This document shows, in pieces, positions 1 through 8,771 of a stretch of 64,000 bases of DNA (position 1 is the stretch's first letter; each line of letters begins with the position of its first letter). The translations under genes were made by a program, and so were the position numbers. This DNA comes from Thiomicrorhabdus aquaedulcis (GTDB taxonomy: Bacteria > Pseudomonadota > Gammaproteobacteria > Thiomicrospirales > Thiomicrospiraceae): contig NZ_AP018722.1 in assembly GCF_004001325.1 (NCBI RefSeq), positions 1,612,001-1,676,000 of the forward strand, given 5' to 3'. Under the pieces are notes generated by a model. That model made no database searches. It was not told the origin of the DNA and saw only the letters and a list, made by a program, of their open reading frames with translations.

Positions 1-423
1 TTCTACGCGGGCAACCAAACGTGCTTTTGTGTCAACGTGCAAAGCAAAATTAGCGCCTACGTCAGCGCCCACTTCCGCACCCAAGCTAACCACTTGCTCA
101 ACGGTTAATGAAAATGCCACATCGACCGTTTGCTCTAGCACGCCGCGATCTAACGCTAACGAGCTTAAACTATGATGGGTCAAGTCGCGACCTGCCCACA
201 TAATGCGCCCATCACTTGGAAGTATTTCTTTCGCCAATAAGCGTAAAAGAGTGGTTTTTCCCGCGCCGTTCTGTCCCAAAATAACGCTAATCTGACCGGG
301 CAAAAATCGCACATTAACGCCCCTCAGCAAGGCATGAGAGGCCACACAAAAACCCACTGCATTTAACTCAATGGCCTGGGCATCCGTGGACAATGAGTCG
401 GCTGTATCTAAAAACACGGCCAT
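1..423 (-). CDS. ABC transporter ATP-binding protein, HmuV/FecE-like (partial, runs off the window)
   Basis: This is the N-terminal 141 codons of the ATPase of an iron-chelate, haem or B12 importer; it would hydrolyse ATP at the cytoplasmic face to drive the neighbouring permease. A Walker A motif GQNGAGKTT lies near residue 50, and the stretch around VLEQTVDVAFSLTVEQVVSLG matches the Q-loop region of HmuV-type ATPases. The signature motif and Walker B lie beyond base 1. The ATG is at 423-421, one base after the permease stop codon, so the two are surely cotranscribed and probably translationally coupled. The substrate (haem, siderophore or cobalamin) cannot be decided without the binding protein and outer-membrane receptor. 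Confidence 0.85.
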   Translation of the reverse strand, partial: MAVFLDTADSLSTDAQAIELNAVGFCVASHALLRGVNVRFLPGQISVILGQNGAGKTTLLRLLAKEILPSDGRIMWAGRDLTHHSLSSLALDRGVLEQTVDVAFSLTVEQVVSLGAEVGADVGANFALHVDTKARLVARVE

Positions 424-424
424 G

Positions 425-1414
425 CTAAAACCCTCGCCGTTTGGCTAAAAGCATCATTAAAAAAAACGGCCCGCCTAACAGCGCCATCAACAAGCCAATG
501 GGCAGCTCGCCCGGACTGATTAAGATACGCGCAAACAAGTCGGCGTACACCAGTAAGCTGGCTCCGGCTAGGGCACTTAAGGGCAATAAGGTGCGATGAT
601 CGGCTCCGCAACACAGTCGGATAATGTGCGGCACAATCAAGCCAACAAAGCCAATCACCCCCACCACTGAGACCGAACTGCTGACCAATAACGCGCTAAG
701 CAACATAACTTGCCATTTAAAACGACGTGGATTAAAACCCATGTGCAACGCGGTGCGTTCGCCCAACAAAAATGCATTCATGGGGCGCTTTAACCACCAT
801 AATCCTATGAGTGATACACCCATAGCCGCACCTACAAAATAGGTGGTATTCCAAGATAAGTTTGCAAACGAGCCCATCATCCAAAACGTGAGTGAGCGTA
901 GCTGAATGTCGTCTGCTATAAACACCAGTACACCAATAAGTGCGCCGGTTAAGGCGTTTAACGCCACACCGGCAAGTAACATCAGCGCCACGTCGGTGTA
1001 GCCTTGTCGAGTTGCAATTAGATAAATAAAGCCAATAGACGCTATCCCAAATGCAAATGCCATTAAGGACATGTGCCAGGCCTCTACACTGCCCCACCAC
1101 ATTGCGCCCAACACAATGATCAGCACCGCACCTAGGGCGGCACTGCTGGACACACCAATGAGGCCAGGTTCGGCCAATGGATTTCTAAACAGCGATTGCA
1201 AGGCCACACCCGCCACAGCCAAACCAGCCCCCACCATGGCCGCCATGACCACCCTAGGCAACCTAATGTGCCACAACACAAGACTTTGTTGCGCCGACAA
1301 ACCTTGAGCCCATACCGTGTTTAAGTCTAATGCCATGGTGCCAAACAGCATGCTAAATGCAATGCCCGCCATTAACACAACCACCAACGACCATTTAACA
1401 ATTATTACGCGCAT
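425..1414 (-). CDS. FecCD-family ABC transporter permease, HmuU/BtuC-like
   Basis: A 329-residue inner-membrane permease of the FecCD family, close to the usual 330-350. It has an N-terminal membrane anchor and about nine further hydrophobic segments. The family motif RNPLAEPGLIGVSSSAALGAV lies around residues 76-96, and the cytoplasmic coupling region GVIGFVGLIVPHIIRL around 250-266. It would pair with the ATPase that follows it after a one-base gap. Its start overlaps the end of yihY by 10 bases. The RNPLAEPGLIGVSS form is common in haem permeases (HmuU), but BtuC and siderophore permeases are close, so the substrate is left open. Confidence 0.88.
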   Translation of the reverse strand: MRVIIVKWSLVVVLMAGIAFSMLFGTMALDLNTVWAQGLSAQQSLVLWHIRLPRVVMAAMVGAGLAVAGVALQSLFRNPLAEPGLIGVSSSAALGAVLIIVLGAMWWGSVEAWHMSLMAFAFGIASIGFIYLIATRQGYTDVALMLLAGVALNALTGALIGVLVFIADDIQLRSLTFWMMGSFANLSWNTTYFVGAAMGVSLIGLWWLKRPMNAFLLGERTALHMGFNPRRFKWQVMLLSALLVSSSVSVVGVIGFVGLIVPHIIRLCCGADHRTLLPLSALAGASLLVYADLFARILISPGELPIGLLMALLGGPFFLMMLLAKRRGF

Positions 1415-2337
1415 GAGGGGTCATTAGGGTTAGAAGAGTTAGCAGAGTTAGCAGAGTTAGAAGGATTAGAAAGGTCTGCGAGTTTAAGGGTATCAGGCGG
1501 TGTATGCGTTAAGGTATACACCACCGCAGCGTTCCACATGACAATAAACCACACCAAATACAGCCACATTAAAAACAGCGGCACACTGGCAAACGCGCCA
1601 TATATTAAATCGTAGGTAGGAAACCAACCTATGTATAACGCAAAACCAGTTTTTAATAGTTCAAGTTGCACCGTGGCCAACAGAGCGCCTATAAAAGCGG
1701 CTTTGGCGCTTACAAAGACCACTGGCACAAACTTATACAACACCATAAAACCCAACAAACTAAATATAAACGGCAACAGTTGCATGCCAAAGGTAAACTT
1801 TTCAAGCATGGGCATAGTGTCTACAAGCCAAGGCAACGCTAAAATAGTTGAGCTGGTAAGCAAGCTCAACCCCAACAGCAAGGGGCCTAAAATGCTCACT
1901 CCTAAATAATTCAACAACCCAACCCACCATTTGCGTTTAACGGGACTGTCCCATAAGCCATTCAGTTTTTGGTCTATTTTCCACAACAACATTAAGGTGG
2001 TCAGTAGCATTATCACCAGGCCTGGTCCTTTCAATAAAACCGCTTGTTGAGAAAACTGCATTAAATAAACTTCAATCATAGGCTGCGAATCGGGCATTAA
2101 ATTGTGTACCACTTGCTCCATTACCAGCGCTTCAAAATTGGCAAAATAAGGAGAAACCGAAAACAAGCTTAACATCACCGCCAACATAGGCACTACGCCC
2201 AACAAAGTGGTGTACGCCAAAATAGCCACGGCATCAAAGCCTTTGCTTTGTCTAAAGCGCACCCATACTCGTTTCCACAAAGTAAAATGACCTAAGCGTT
2301 TAAACTCAATGGGTGGCGACTTAACCGACTCAAACAT
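1405..2337 (-). CDS. yihY: YihY/BrkB family inner-membrane protein
   Basis: A 310-residue polytopic membrane protein of the YihY (UPF0761) family, once misnamed RNase BN. About six hydrophobic segments occupy residues 35-285, with the family's TLLGVVPMLAVMLSLFSVSPYF segment near the N-terminus and the FVPVVFVSAKAAFIGALLA segment near residue 205. Its molecular function is not settled. The C-terminal tail is a low-complexity Ser/Asn/Pro/Ala stretch encoded by 9-bp tandem repeats (about 1428-1475) that run up to the start of the overlapping permease gene. The first base of the gene overlaps the last of the DJ-1 family gene, so all four minus-strand genes here look like one operon. Confidence 0.85.
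   Translation of the reverse strand: MFESVKSPPIEFKRLGHFTLWKRVWVRFRQSKGFDAVAILAYTTLLGVVPMLAVMLSLFSVSPYFANFEALVMEQVVHNLMPDSQPMIEVYLMQFSQQAVLLKGPGLVIMLLTTLMLLWKIDQKLNGLWDSPVKRKWWVGLLNYLGVSILGPLLLGLSLLTSSTILALPWLVDTMPMLEKFTFGMQLLPFIFSLLGFMVLYKFVPVVFVSAKAAFIGALLATVQLELLKTGFALYIGWFPTYDLIYGAFASVPLFLMWLYLVWFIVMWNAAVVYTLTHTPPDTLKLADLSNPSNSANSANSSNPNDPSCA
1428..1475. repeat. 9-bp tandem repeat (GAGTTAGCA type) at the yihY/permease junction
   Basis: About five imperfect copies of a 9-base unit (gagttagca, gagttagaa, ggattagaa and similar). They encode the Ser/Asn-rich tail of YihY and end just upstream of the permease start codon. The unit length is a multiple of three, so copy-number change would not break yihY. 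Confidence 0.7.
2015..2026. repeat. Palindrome ACCAGGCCTGGT (exact) inside yihY
   Basis: Exact copy of the window-wide 12-bp palindrome, read within yihY as part of the codons for KGPGLV. Confidence 0.9.
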
Positions 2338-2888
2338 TAACGCTGCAATCCTTGCTCGACACCGGTGCGAACCGCCTTATTGGTAAGCCGCTCCAACAAC
2401 AGCAATGCAAAATCTATTGCCGTACCTGGCCCACGAGAGGTAATCACATTACCGTCCTCAACCACCGCCGCATTAACAAAGCGCATGCCTGCCCCTGGTT
2501 GCTGCTCAATCACACCTGGGTAACTGGTGGCTTGCTTGCCATCGAGTAAACCGGCATGCACCAACACTTTTGGCGCGGCGCAAATGGCCGCTACATAATG
2601 CCCCTGCGCCACGGTGCGTTGCAATAAGGTAATCACACGCGAGTCCTGTTGCAAATAATCGGCACCAGGCAAACCGCCGGGTAACACCACCATGTCAAAC
2701 ACTTGGTGCTCAACTGCCGCCAACGTGGTGTCCGCCAGTAATCGCACGCCTCGGCTGGCGGTGATCACTAAGTTATCATCCAAACTGGCACTCAACACCT
2801 CTACTCCACCGCGCACTAAAATGTCCATAATGGTCACGGCTTCTAGTTCTTCGCACCCTTGTGCTAAAGGAATTAATACTCGTGTCAT
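2337..2888 (-). CDS. yajL: DJ-1/PfpI family protein, YajL-like
   Basis: A 183-residue cytoplasmic protein of the DJ-1/ThiJ/PfpI superfamily. The conserved acidic residue is in AQGCEELEAVTIMDIL near residue 16, and the nucleophile-elbow cysteine is in YVAAICAAPKVL around residue 103, the motif of the YajL/DJ-1 branch. Members act in oxidative and carbonyl stress protection; whether as a chaperone, a glyoxalase or a deglycase is disputed. A strong ribosome-binding site (AAGGGG) lies about 6 bases upstream of the ATG. A hairpin element begins 17 bases upstream of the start. It probably opens the operon containing yihY and the ABC transporter genes. Confidence 0.85.
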   Translation of the reverse strand: MTRVLIPLAQGCEELEAVTIMDILVRGGVEVLSASLDDNLVITASRGVRLLADTTLAAVEHQVFDMVVLPGGLPGADYLQQDSRVITLLQRTVAQGHYVAAICAAPKVLVHAGLLDGKQATSYPGVIEQQPGAGMRFVNAAVVEDGNVITSRGPGTAIDFALLLLERLTNKAVRTGVEQGLQR

Positions 2889-2904
2889 GTAAACCCCTTA
2901 AATA

Positions 2905-3063
2905 GAGACCTTTGCACGAGTCAAGGCACGGTTAAAAATGGCTAAAATTTACCTGATTTTTGTTGAAAACCTTGCGAATAGCCAGCTATTCACTGCGTTT
3001 TTCGCCGCAATCAGGCAAATTTTATCTCATTTTTTCCTCGCACCTCACTCGTGCAAAGGTCTC
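2905..3063. mobile_element. Hairpin MITE-like element, copy 1 (159 bp)
   Basis: Terminal inverted repeats GAGACCTTTGCACGAGT / ACTCGTGCAAAGGTCTC bound a long imperfect palindrome whose centre is GAATAGCCAGCTATTC. It is flanked by AAATA on both sides, a likely 5-bp target duplication. It carries no open reading frame of note and lies 17 bases upstream of the DJ-1 gene start. This element and the next terminator fill the 353-base gap between ctpA and the DJ-1 gene. Confidence 0.85.
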
Positions 3064-3148
3064 AAATAAATTAAATAAACGTTCTTAAAAAATGCAAACA
3101 GCTTACACATAGGTTAAAGGCATTTAGGTTGGACGTTACACCAAATAA

Positions 3149-3176
3149 AAAAGCCTCTGCAATGCGAGAGGCTTTT
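3149..3176 (-). terminator. Rho-independent terminator of ctpA
   Basis: A 10-bp stem AAAAGCCTCT/AGAGGCTTTT with an 8-base loop. Read on the minus strand it is followed by a T-rich run, 66 bases past the ctpA stop codon. Confidence 0.85.
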
Positions 3177-3241
3177 ATACAACCGTATCAAACCTAAACG
3201 TGTACCAAAAAATTACAGCACACGCTTGGAAAAAATAACGC

Positions 3242-4615
3242 CTAACTTTTCATTTGCTGGGCAAACGTCATTGTTTTTAACAAGCGAATGGCTTCGTTTA
3301 GCTCAAAATCTTTATCCAAGACCTCTTGCAACTCTGCTTTCGCCGCGTCTTTGTCTACGGATTTAGCGTCCGATTTCTCTTTGCTTTCAGTGCCATTGCC
3401 ATTTTCTAAATGACCTGATAAATCTTTTTCTTTGACGTTACTCAATCCGTTATCGTCGATTTTTTCAACTTTAACCAACTCGATATTCACATCTGGCTTA
3501 ATGCCTTCAGCCTGAATAGAACGACCCGACGGAGTAAAGTAACGCGCTGTAGTAACCTTAATAGCCGCACCATTGTTTAACTGCAACAAGGTCTGAACCG
3601 AACCTTTACCAAAACTGTTGCGTCCAGCAATTAAAGCGCGTTTTTGATCTTGCAACGCCCCAGCTACAATTTCAGACGCCGAAGCGGAGCCTTCATTAAT
3701 GAGTACTACAATAGGACGACCTTGCATAATATCGCCTTGCTCGGCTTCAAAACGCATTTGTGAATTTTTAATGCGCCCTTCGGTGTAAACAATTAACCCT
3801 TTGTTTAAAAAGGCATCCGACACCTGAATAGCGGCATTTAACACGCCACCTGGATTATTGCGCAAATCCAACACCAAACCGCTTAACGGCTTGCCATTAT
3901 CGGCCTCAAGCTTTTCAATGGCCGCGACTAAGTCAGGACCAGTACGAACTTGAAACTGACTGATGCGTGCGTAACCAAAGTTATCGGTCAGCATGCGCTG
4001 TTTTAAACTTTTAACCTTAATGATTGCGCGCGTTAACTCCAATACCAGTGGCTTGTCTTCGCCTTTACGCACAATAGTCAACGACAAAGTAGAGCCTGGC
4101 TTGCCGCGCATAATATTAACGGCTTCGTTTAAGGTCTTACCTTTAACGGGCTCAGATCCCAACTTAATAATTAAATCGCCTGCTTTTACTCCGGCTTTTT
4201 CGGCTGGCGTGTCGTCGATAGGTGAAATAACTTTAACAAAGCCATCTTCCATACCCACTTCCATGCCTAAACCACCAAATTCGCCTTTGGTGCTCTCTTC
4301 CATGTCTTTGTAGTCGCTAGGTGGCAAATACGCCGAATGAGGGTCAAGGCTTGATAACATGCCGCTAATCGCACCTTCTAGCAATTTTTTATCGTCAACC
4401 ACTTCAACGTAATCGTTTGAAACTCGTTCAAATACTTCCACAAAAGCCCTAAGCTCTTCCAATGGCAAGCTCACTTGCTGAACATCATCAGCCACTTCTA
4501 CAGCCTGAGGAGTTTTATCAGCCCAAACAGTTGTGCCCACCGCAATGGCCGCACCTAGAAATACACCCGTGCTTACATACATTACTTTTTTTATTCCCGA
4601 AGGTTTTGTAGCCAC
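3242..4615 (-). CDS. ctpA: Carboxyl-terminal processing protease, S41 family
   Basis: A 457-residue periplasmic serine protease of the CtpA/Prc family. An N-terminal hydrophobic segment (about residues 12-32) acts as signal or anchor. A PDZ domain occupies roughly 95-180 (GGLGMEV, then GVKAGDLIIKLGSEPV). The S41 catalytic core follows, with the nucleophile serine in NEGSASASEIVAGALQD (about 310) and the general-base lysine in GKGSVQT (about 338). The tail after residue 400 is Lys/Asp/Glu-rich and low in complexity. Family members trim the C-termini of periplasmic and cell-wall enzymes. It is a single gene with its own terminator, divergent from the ArsR regulator. Confidence 0.92.
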   Translation of the reverse strand: MATKPSGIKKVMYVSTGVFLGAAIAVGTTVWADKTPQAVEVADDVQQVSLPLEELRAFVEVFERVSNDYVEVVDDKKLLEGAISGMLSSLDPHSAYLPPSDYKDMEESTKGEFGGLGMEVGMEDGFVKVISPIDDTPAEKAGVKAGDLIIKLGSEPVKGKTLNEAVNIMRGKPGSTLSLTIVRKGEDKPLVLELTRAIIKVKSLKQRMLTDNFGYARISQFQVRTGPDLVAAIEKLEADNGKPLSGLVLDLRNNPGGVLNAAIQVSDAFLNKGLIVYTEGRIKNSQMRFEAEQGDIMQGRPIVVLINEGSASASEIVAGALQDQKRALIAGRNSFGKGSVQTLLQLNNGAAIKVTTARYFTPSGRSIQAEGIKPDVNIELVKVEKIDDNGLSNVKEKDLSGHLENGNGTESKEKSDAKSVDKDAAKAELQEVLDKDFELNEAIRLLKTMTFAQQMKS

Positions 4616-4785
4616 CGTTTGCTCTCCAATTAATACTAAATTTCCCGTACCTTTTAAGTGGTATTAGGGTTTGTAAGGCAGTACCCAAAAATTATTAGTC
4701 CATTATAAAGTAACTTTAAGTGACATAACGGCTCGTTTTCATTAGAATTTAACAATTATCATAATATAGTTATACAGTGAAATAG

Positions 4786-5103
4786 ATGATTGATTCAGAA
4801 TCCAAGCAGTTCCAAATGAAAGAAGACAATATTAATAAAGCCTCTAAAGCCTTAAAAGCCATGGGTCATCCATTGCGATTAAAAATTTTATGCGTTATTG
4901 GTGAACAAGAACTCCCCGTAATGGACATCGTGTCGCAAGTGGGCACTACACAAAGTAACATATCACAACACATTGATATTTTAAGAGAAAAAGGCATCAT
5001 AACCTCACGGCGTGAGGGCAGTAAAATTCTGTGCAAAGTGCGCGACAAAACCATATTAAACTTAATGGGCGCTATGCAACAAACGTTTTGCCAAGTAGAT
5101 TAG
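4786..5103 (+). CDS. ArsR/SmtB-family winged-helix regulator
   Basis: A 105-residue transcription factor. The winged-helix core spans about residues 17-95, with MGHPLRLKILCVIGE (helix 1-2), the recognition helix TTQSNISQHIDILREKGI and the wing SRREGSKILCKV. It has no CxCxxC metal-binding loop of the classical ArsR type, so metal sensing is not supported by sequence. The start at 4786 has no clear ribosome-binding site, and an ATG at 4816 is an alternative. It opens a plus-strand run with the HDOD gene 120 bases downstream and diverges from ctpA across a 170-base spacer. Confidence 0.82.
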   Translation: MIDSESKQFQMKEDNINKASKALKAMGHPLRLKILCVIGEQELPVMDIVSQVGTTQSNISQHIDILREKGIITSRREGSKILCKVRDKTILNLMGAMQQTFCQVD

Positions 5104-5223
5104 TGGCAAAACATAAGAGGGAGCCGCACTGTTTTAATGCATTGAAAAAAACACGTATTACCTAGCTATAACCGTTAAAATCCTGCTAATATATTCTCTT
5201 TTTCTAATTAAGTAGGGTTTTTA

Positions 5224-6083
5224 ATGCAAGATAAACTCGCCATTGCTGCGCAAATTATTGCCAAACTGACCATTCCCACCATTCCAGAAGAAATTATTAA
5301 GCTTAAAGAAGAACTCCATAAAAATACCCAAATACCTCGGTTATCGCTGGCTTAATAAGTCACAATCCTGAATTATTAGGCAGTTTTATGCGCTTAGTAA
5401 ATACCAGCGTAACCAATGAAAAATCCGAAATAAAAGACGCTAAAGCGGCGGTAAATGTCTTGGGACTGGACGAAATTTACAATTTATTTTTAGCCAGCAG
5501 CCTTACCAAAGTTATTGCTCAAAACCCACTTGAAAAAGAAATTTTACTGCACGGCGCGCAAGCTGGTTTAGCGGCCGCAGAACTATCATACTGGGTGTTT
5601 GATGTGTCGCGCTCTGAAGCGTATATGGCGGGGTTAATGCAAAATATAGGTGCCGTTTATATGTCGCGTGTGGCGCCACAACTTTACAGCGAAATTGTTC
5701 GTGCTCAACTATCCAACCCTATTAGTGCTTACAACAACGAGTTAGATGTTTATAATACAGCTCATACATACTTGGGTATTTTTATCTCAAAAAAATGGCA
5801 TATTAGCGCAAGTGTCTACAAAGCTATACTGTTACATCACGATATAGACTTTGAACTTAAAACCGCTAACGATCAAAAAGTACGTCACATTACAGCTTTA
5901 ATTATGGCGGCCAATTATGTCGTCAGCTCGTCAAACGGTGAGCAATACATGACACAAGAATTAAGAGATTATAGAAATATTGCATTACATGTCTTAAAGA
6001 TGCCCGACAACGCCATGAAAGCCGCCACCGCGGCCGTTATGAAATGGGGAAAATCGATTGGGTTATCTACCGGAACACATTAA
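5224..6083 (+). CDS. HDOD-domain protein, interrupted by a one-base frameshift
   Basis: The first 43 codons (ending LKEELHKNTQIPRLSLA, stop at 5353-5355) are followed by the continuation in another frame (LISHNPELLGSFMRLVNTSV and on). Adding one T at 5352-5353 gives an uninterrupted 286-codon HDOD protein. The domain spans about residues 10-215 and includes GLMQNIGAVYMSRV, the degenerate HD-like motif. HDOD proteins lack the phosphodiesterase metal ligands and act in signalling, often near chemotaxis or regulatory genes. The downstream piece alone would start at the internal ATG at 5388. Real mutation and base-calling error cannot be told apart here, but six other genes show the same defect. 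Confidence 0.8.
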
Positions 6084-6120
6084 AACCAGTCTCAAAATAA
6101 ACATTAAACGGTTTAAATGA

Positions 6121-6140
6121 GGGTTAATCAGGGTTAATTA
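6121..6140. repeat. 10-bp direct repeat (GGGTTAATCA/GGGTTAATTA) before the unknown membrane protein
   Basis: Two adjacent 10-base units end 13 bases upstream of the start codon at 6154. They belong to the short tandem repeats found at many starts in this window. Confidence 0.6.
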
Positions 6141-6153
6141 GCAGAGAAAAATT

Positions 6154-6861
6154 ATGAAGCAAGTTGACCATATGGCGGCGCTTAAACTGCTGTTAGACAT
6201 AGATACTACGGTATTTAAAGAAGAACTGTATTATCCATGGTTTATTCAAAAACCAGCTATTATTGGGCTTAGCGTTGCTTGGTTGCTGTTTGCTAGCGGA
6301 TCCATAATGCTTCTTGCAACACTCACTAAAACTTCGTTACTTGTTTTAATCCTTATTTTTAGCGTCTTAACATTCGCATTGGTGGCGGGCTACGCTGGTC
6401 TTGTTAAAACCCAAATAGGCCACGCAAAATCAAAAGTACTTAATCTAATGATGCGCTTAGAAAAACAATATTTTATGAAAGGCATTCAACCCTTTGTGCC
6501 AGCCGATCAGCAAACCGCGGTTAAACGCATCGCCAAAGACAAAACCTTTACCCCTAAAGAATATACGTCCATCACATTATCCACGCAAAGTCGTGTGTTG
6601 TTTAATACCGAATCGTTCATAAAAGAAATTGAACGCATGCTGGCCGACCCAGACATTAAAATCACGCCTAATACATCCACCGACTTCGACGAAAACACCT
6701 TTAGAGTTCCACAAAGTGCTCGAAAAAACTACGATAAAATTAAAAACTCTTCTACGTTTAATGATGTATTTACCATTCCTCCTGAAGCCAAAAAAGCCAT
6801 TCTGGTTAAGGTACATGATTTGGTTAATCAAGCCGCTTTAGGTAAATTGCCCATGCTATGA
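6154..6861 (+). CDS. Unknown protein with two membrane segments
   Basis: I do not recognise the family of this 235-residue protein. A short N-terminal region precedes two closely spaced hydrophobic segments at about residues 34-57 and 60-82, joined by a tight turn. The remaining 150 residues are soluble, charged and rich in Lys, Thr and Asp, with no catalytic motif I can name. The topology suggests a hairpin anchor with a cytoplasmic C-terminal domain. It lies 70 bases after the HDOD gene and 13 bases before the L,D-transpeptidase start, so it probably shares their transcript. A link to envelope or signalling work is only a guess from position. Confidence 0.75.
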   Translation: MKQVDHMAALKLLLDIDTTVFKEELYYPWFIQKPAIIGLSVAWLLFASGSIMLLATLTKTSLLVLILIFSVLTFALVAGYAGLVKTQIGHAKSKVLNLMMRLEKQYFMKGIQPFVPADQQTAVKRIAKDKTFTPKEYTSITLSTQSRVLFNTESFIKEIERMLADPDIKITPNTSTDFDENTFRVPQSARKNYDKIKNSSTFNDVFTIPPEAKKAILVKVHDLVNQAALGKLPML

Positions 6862-6874
6862 CTGGGTGTTTATA

Positions 6875-8685
6875 ATGAAAAACCATACTATTAAAACGGC
6901 ATGGCTGCTTGGCGTGTGGTTAACCTGCCTGCCCTACTTAGGCATACAAGCAAACCAAGTAAATCAAACCAATCAAATTACTCAGCCGCAACCGCTTCAA
7001 CTTCGCTTGCAAAATATCCTGTCGCAACCCCCCCAAACCTTAACGGGTAAACCCACCTACCTTAACGCCAATCAATTGGCTAATTTACAAGACTTTTATG
7101 CCGCACGCGCATATCAACTGGCTTGGACTGCTGAAGACTACCAGGCCTGGTCAAACCCGCTTTTTGAGGCATTTAAACTGGCCGCACACCACGGATTAAA
7201 CCCCAACCATCCGCTGTACCATCAAGAGCACTTAAACGCACTCATCAACCAATCGACATTACATAGGTCGAGCCTAGACCAAGAAAACACGCTCTTACGC
7301 GACCTATGGCTCAGCAGTGCGTTTATGTCTTTAAGTCAACATTTGGTGCAGGGTGTCGCTCCTGAGCTGGGGGCAAATAAGATTCACTCAACCCTTTCCC
7401 CGCGTGCGTTTAATGCGCCGCAATTTCTTGAAAAAACATTACGACAACGCCCTATCAAACTGACACACGCGTTAGAATCTTTAGCGCCCAAACATCAAGC
7501 GTACCTAAATCTTCAGAAAGCTTTGGCGTTTTATAAAACTCTTTCGCACAACAACGCTTGGCTCACAGAGCCTAACGCCTATATTAACCCCGAGAACGTT
7601 AGGCAACGTCTTATGCTCACAGGCGACTACACAAAAAACTAACCAGGCCTGGTCAAAGCGTGCAAAACAACATTGCGATGAGTTGGCAATGGGCAGATGA
7701 AACAGAAGATATGAATCAATCCTCGGTCGTCACGACAACAGAACCCCCAAAAGAAGACCATCCAATAGACGACTCAATCGAGCGCAAAGCCAGTCTTGAC
7801 CAAGCCATTCGCACCTTTCAACAGCGTCATCACATCAACGAGGAAGGTGTGCTGGGTCTAAAAACCCGCGCCCAGCTGGCGCTAAGTGTGCCTGAAATTA
7901 TAGCGAGCATTCGCACCAATCTAGAACGCTGGCGATGGTTTCAGCACCTACCCACTGAACTCAATCAACAGTATATTGAGGTTAACATTGCCAACTTCTC
8001 TTTACGCTATATACACGATGCGCAAAATTTTTCGATGAAAGCCGTTGTGGGTACTTTGCAGCGTCAAACGCCCATGATGGAAGCCAGCCTAAACCACCTG
8101 GTATTTAACCCCTACTGGCGCATTCCTAAAACCATTTTGGTTCAAGACATATTGCCTAAGCTTAAAAAAGACCTTAATTATTTAAACCAGCACAACATAA
8201 AAATTTTTAACCTAAACGACCCCCAAGAACGCCAACCTCTTGATCCCAACAGCATTGACTGGAAATCTATGTCCGCTCAGGGCATTTTAAAGTACCGCTT
8301 CAGGCAAGACGCAGGTGCAACAAACGCATTGGGCGCCATTAAATTTATGTTTCCTAATAACCAAGATATTTACATTCACGATACCCCTGTGCGCTCAACT
8401 TTTGCGCGAACAACCCGTTTAGCGAGTTCAGGGTGCATTCGTGCCGAAAAACCCAAAGAGTTAGCGTTTCACATCCTTAACCGCAATCAATCACCCACAA
8501 CCCAAGCCCTTGTAAAAAATTATCTTCAATCCAATCAACAGCACGTCGTTTGGCTTAAAGACCCTATACCGGTTTATCTCACCTATCAAACGGTCTGGGC
8601 AGACGAATCTGGACGGATTTTTTCACGACCTGATGTGTACAAATACGACACTAAGCTATTGGATTTATTCAGAAATCAACTATAA
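6875..8685 (+). CDS. ldtD: LdtD-like L,D-transpeptidase, interrupted by a one-base frameshift at an A AAA AAC site
   Basis: A periplasmic YkuD-fold enzyme that would make 3-3 cross-links in peptidoglycan. The first part (stop at 7640-7642) has a signal peptide and the N-terminal LdtD-type region ending VRQRLMLTGDY. The second part has the peptidoglycan-binding repeat (AIRTFQQRHHINEEGVLGLKT) and the catalytic core with IHDTP and SSGCIRAEKP, the Cys/His/Arg motif. One extra A in the A6 run at 7633-7638 joins both into about 603 residues, close to E. coli LdtD at 615. The run is also an in-frame slippery heptamer followed at once by a stop and a palindrome. ATG 6875 is preferred over GTG 6866. 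The ycbK gene follows, as in E. coli. Confidence 0.85.
7140..7151. repeat. Palindrome ACCAGGCCTGGT (exact) inside ldtD
   Basis: Exact copy, read in frame as Tyr-Gln-Ala-Trp-Ser (YQAWS). Confidence 0.9.
7642..7653. repeat. Palindrome ACCAGGCCTGGT (exact) just after the ldtD frameshift site
   Basis: Exact copy beginning at the last base of the zero-frame stop codon and three bases after the slippery run. Only 491 bases separate it from the previous copy. Confidence 0.9.
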
Positions 8686-8719
8686 AACCCTTATGGAAAC
8701 GTAAAAACCAAAGTAATTA

Positions 8720-8728
8720 TGGTACAAT
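8720..8728 (+). promoter_or_regulatory. Candidate extended -10 promoter of ycbK
   Basis: TGG followed by TACAAT (8723-8728) resembles an extended -10 element, about 44 bases upstream of the ycbK ATG. No convincing -35 hexamer is visible. Confidence 0.35.
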
Positions 8729-8771
8729 TTTACTTTTACGACATCGTGTCAAATAATCGTTGAGAATAAGT

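Noticed and set aside
2905-3063. The GAGACC element as a coding insertion sequence
   Set aside because: 159 bases with no transposase frame; at most a non-autonomous derivative.
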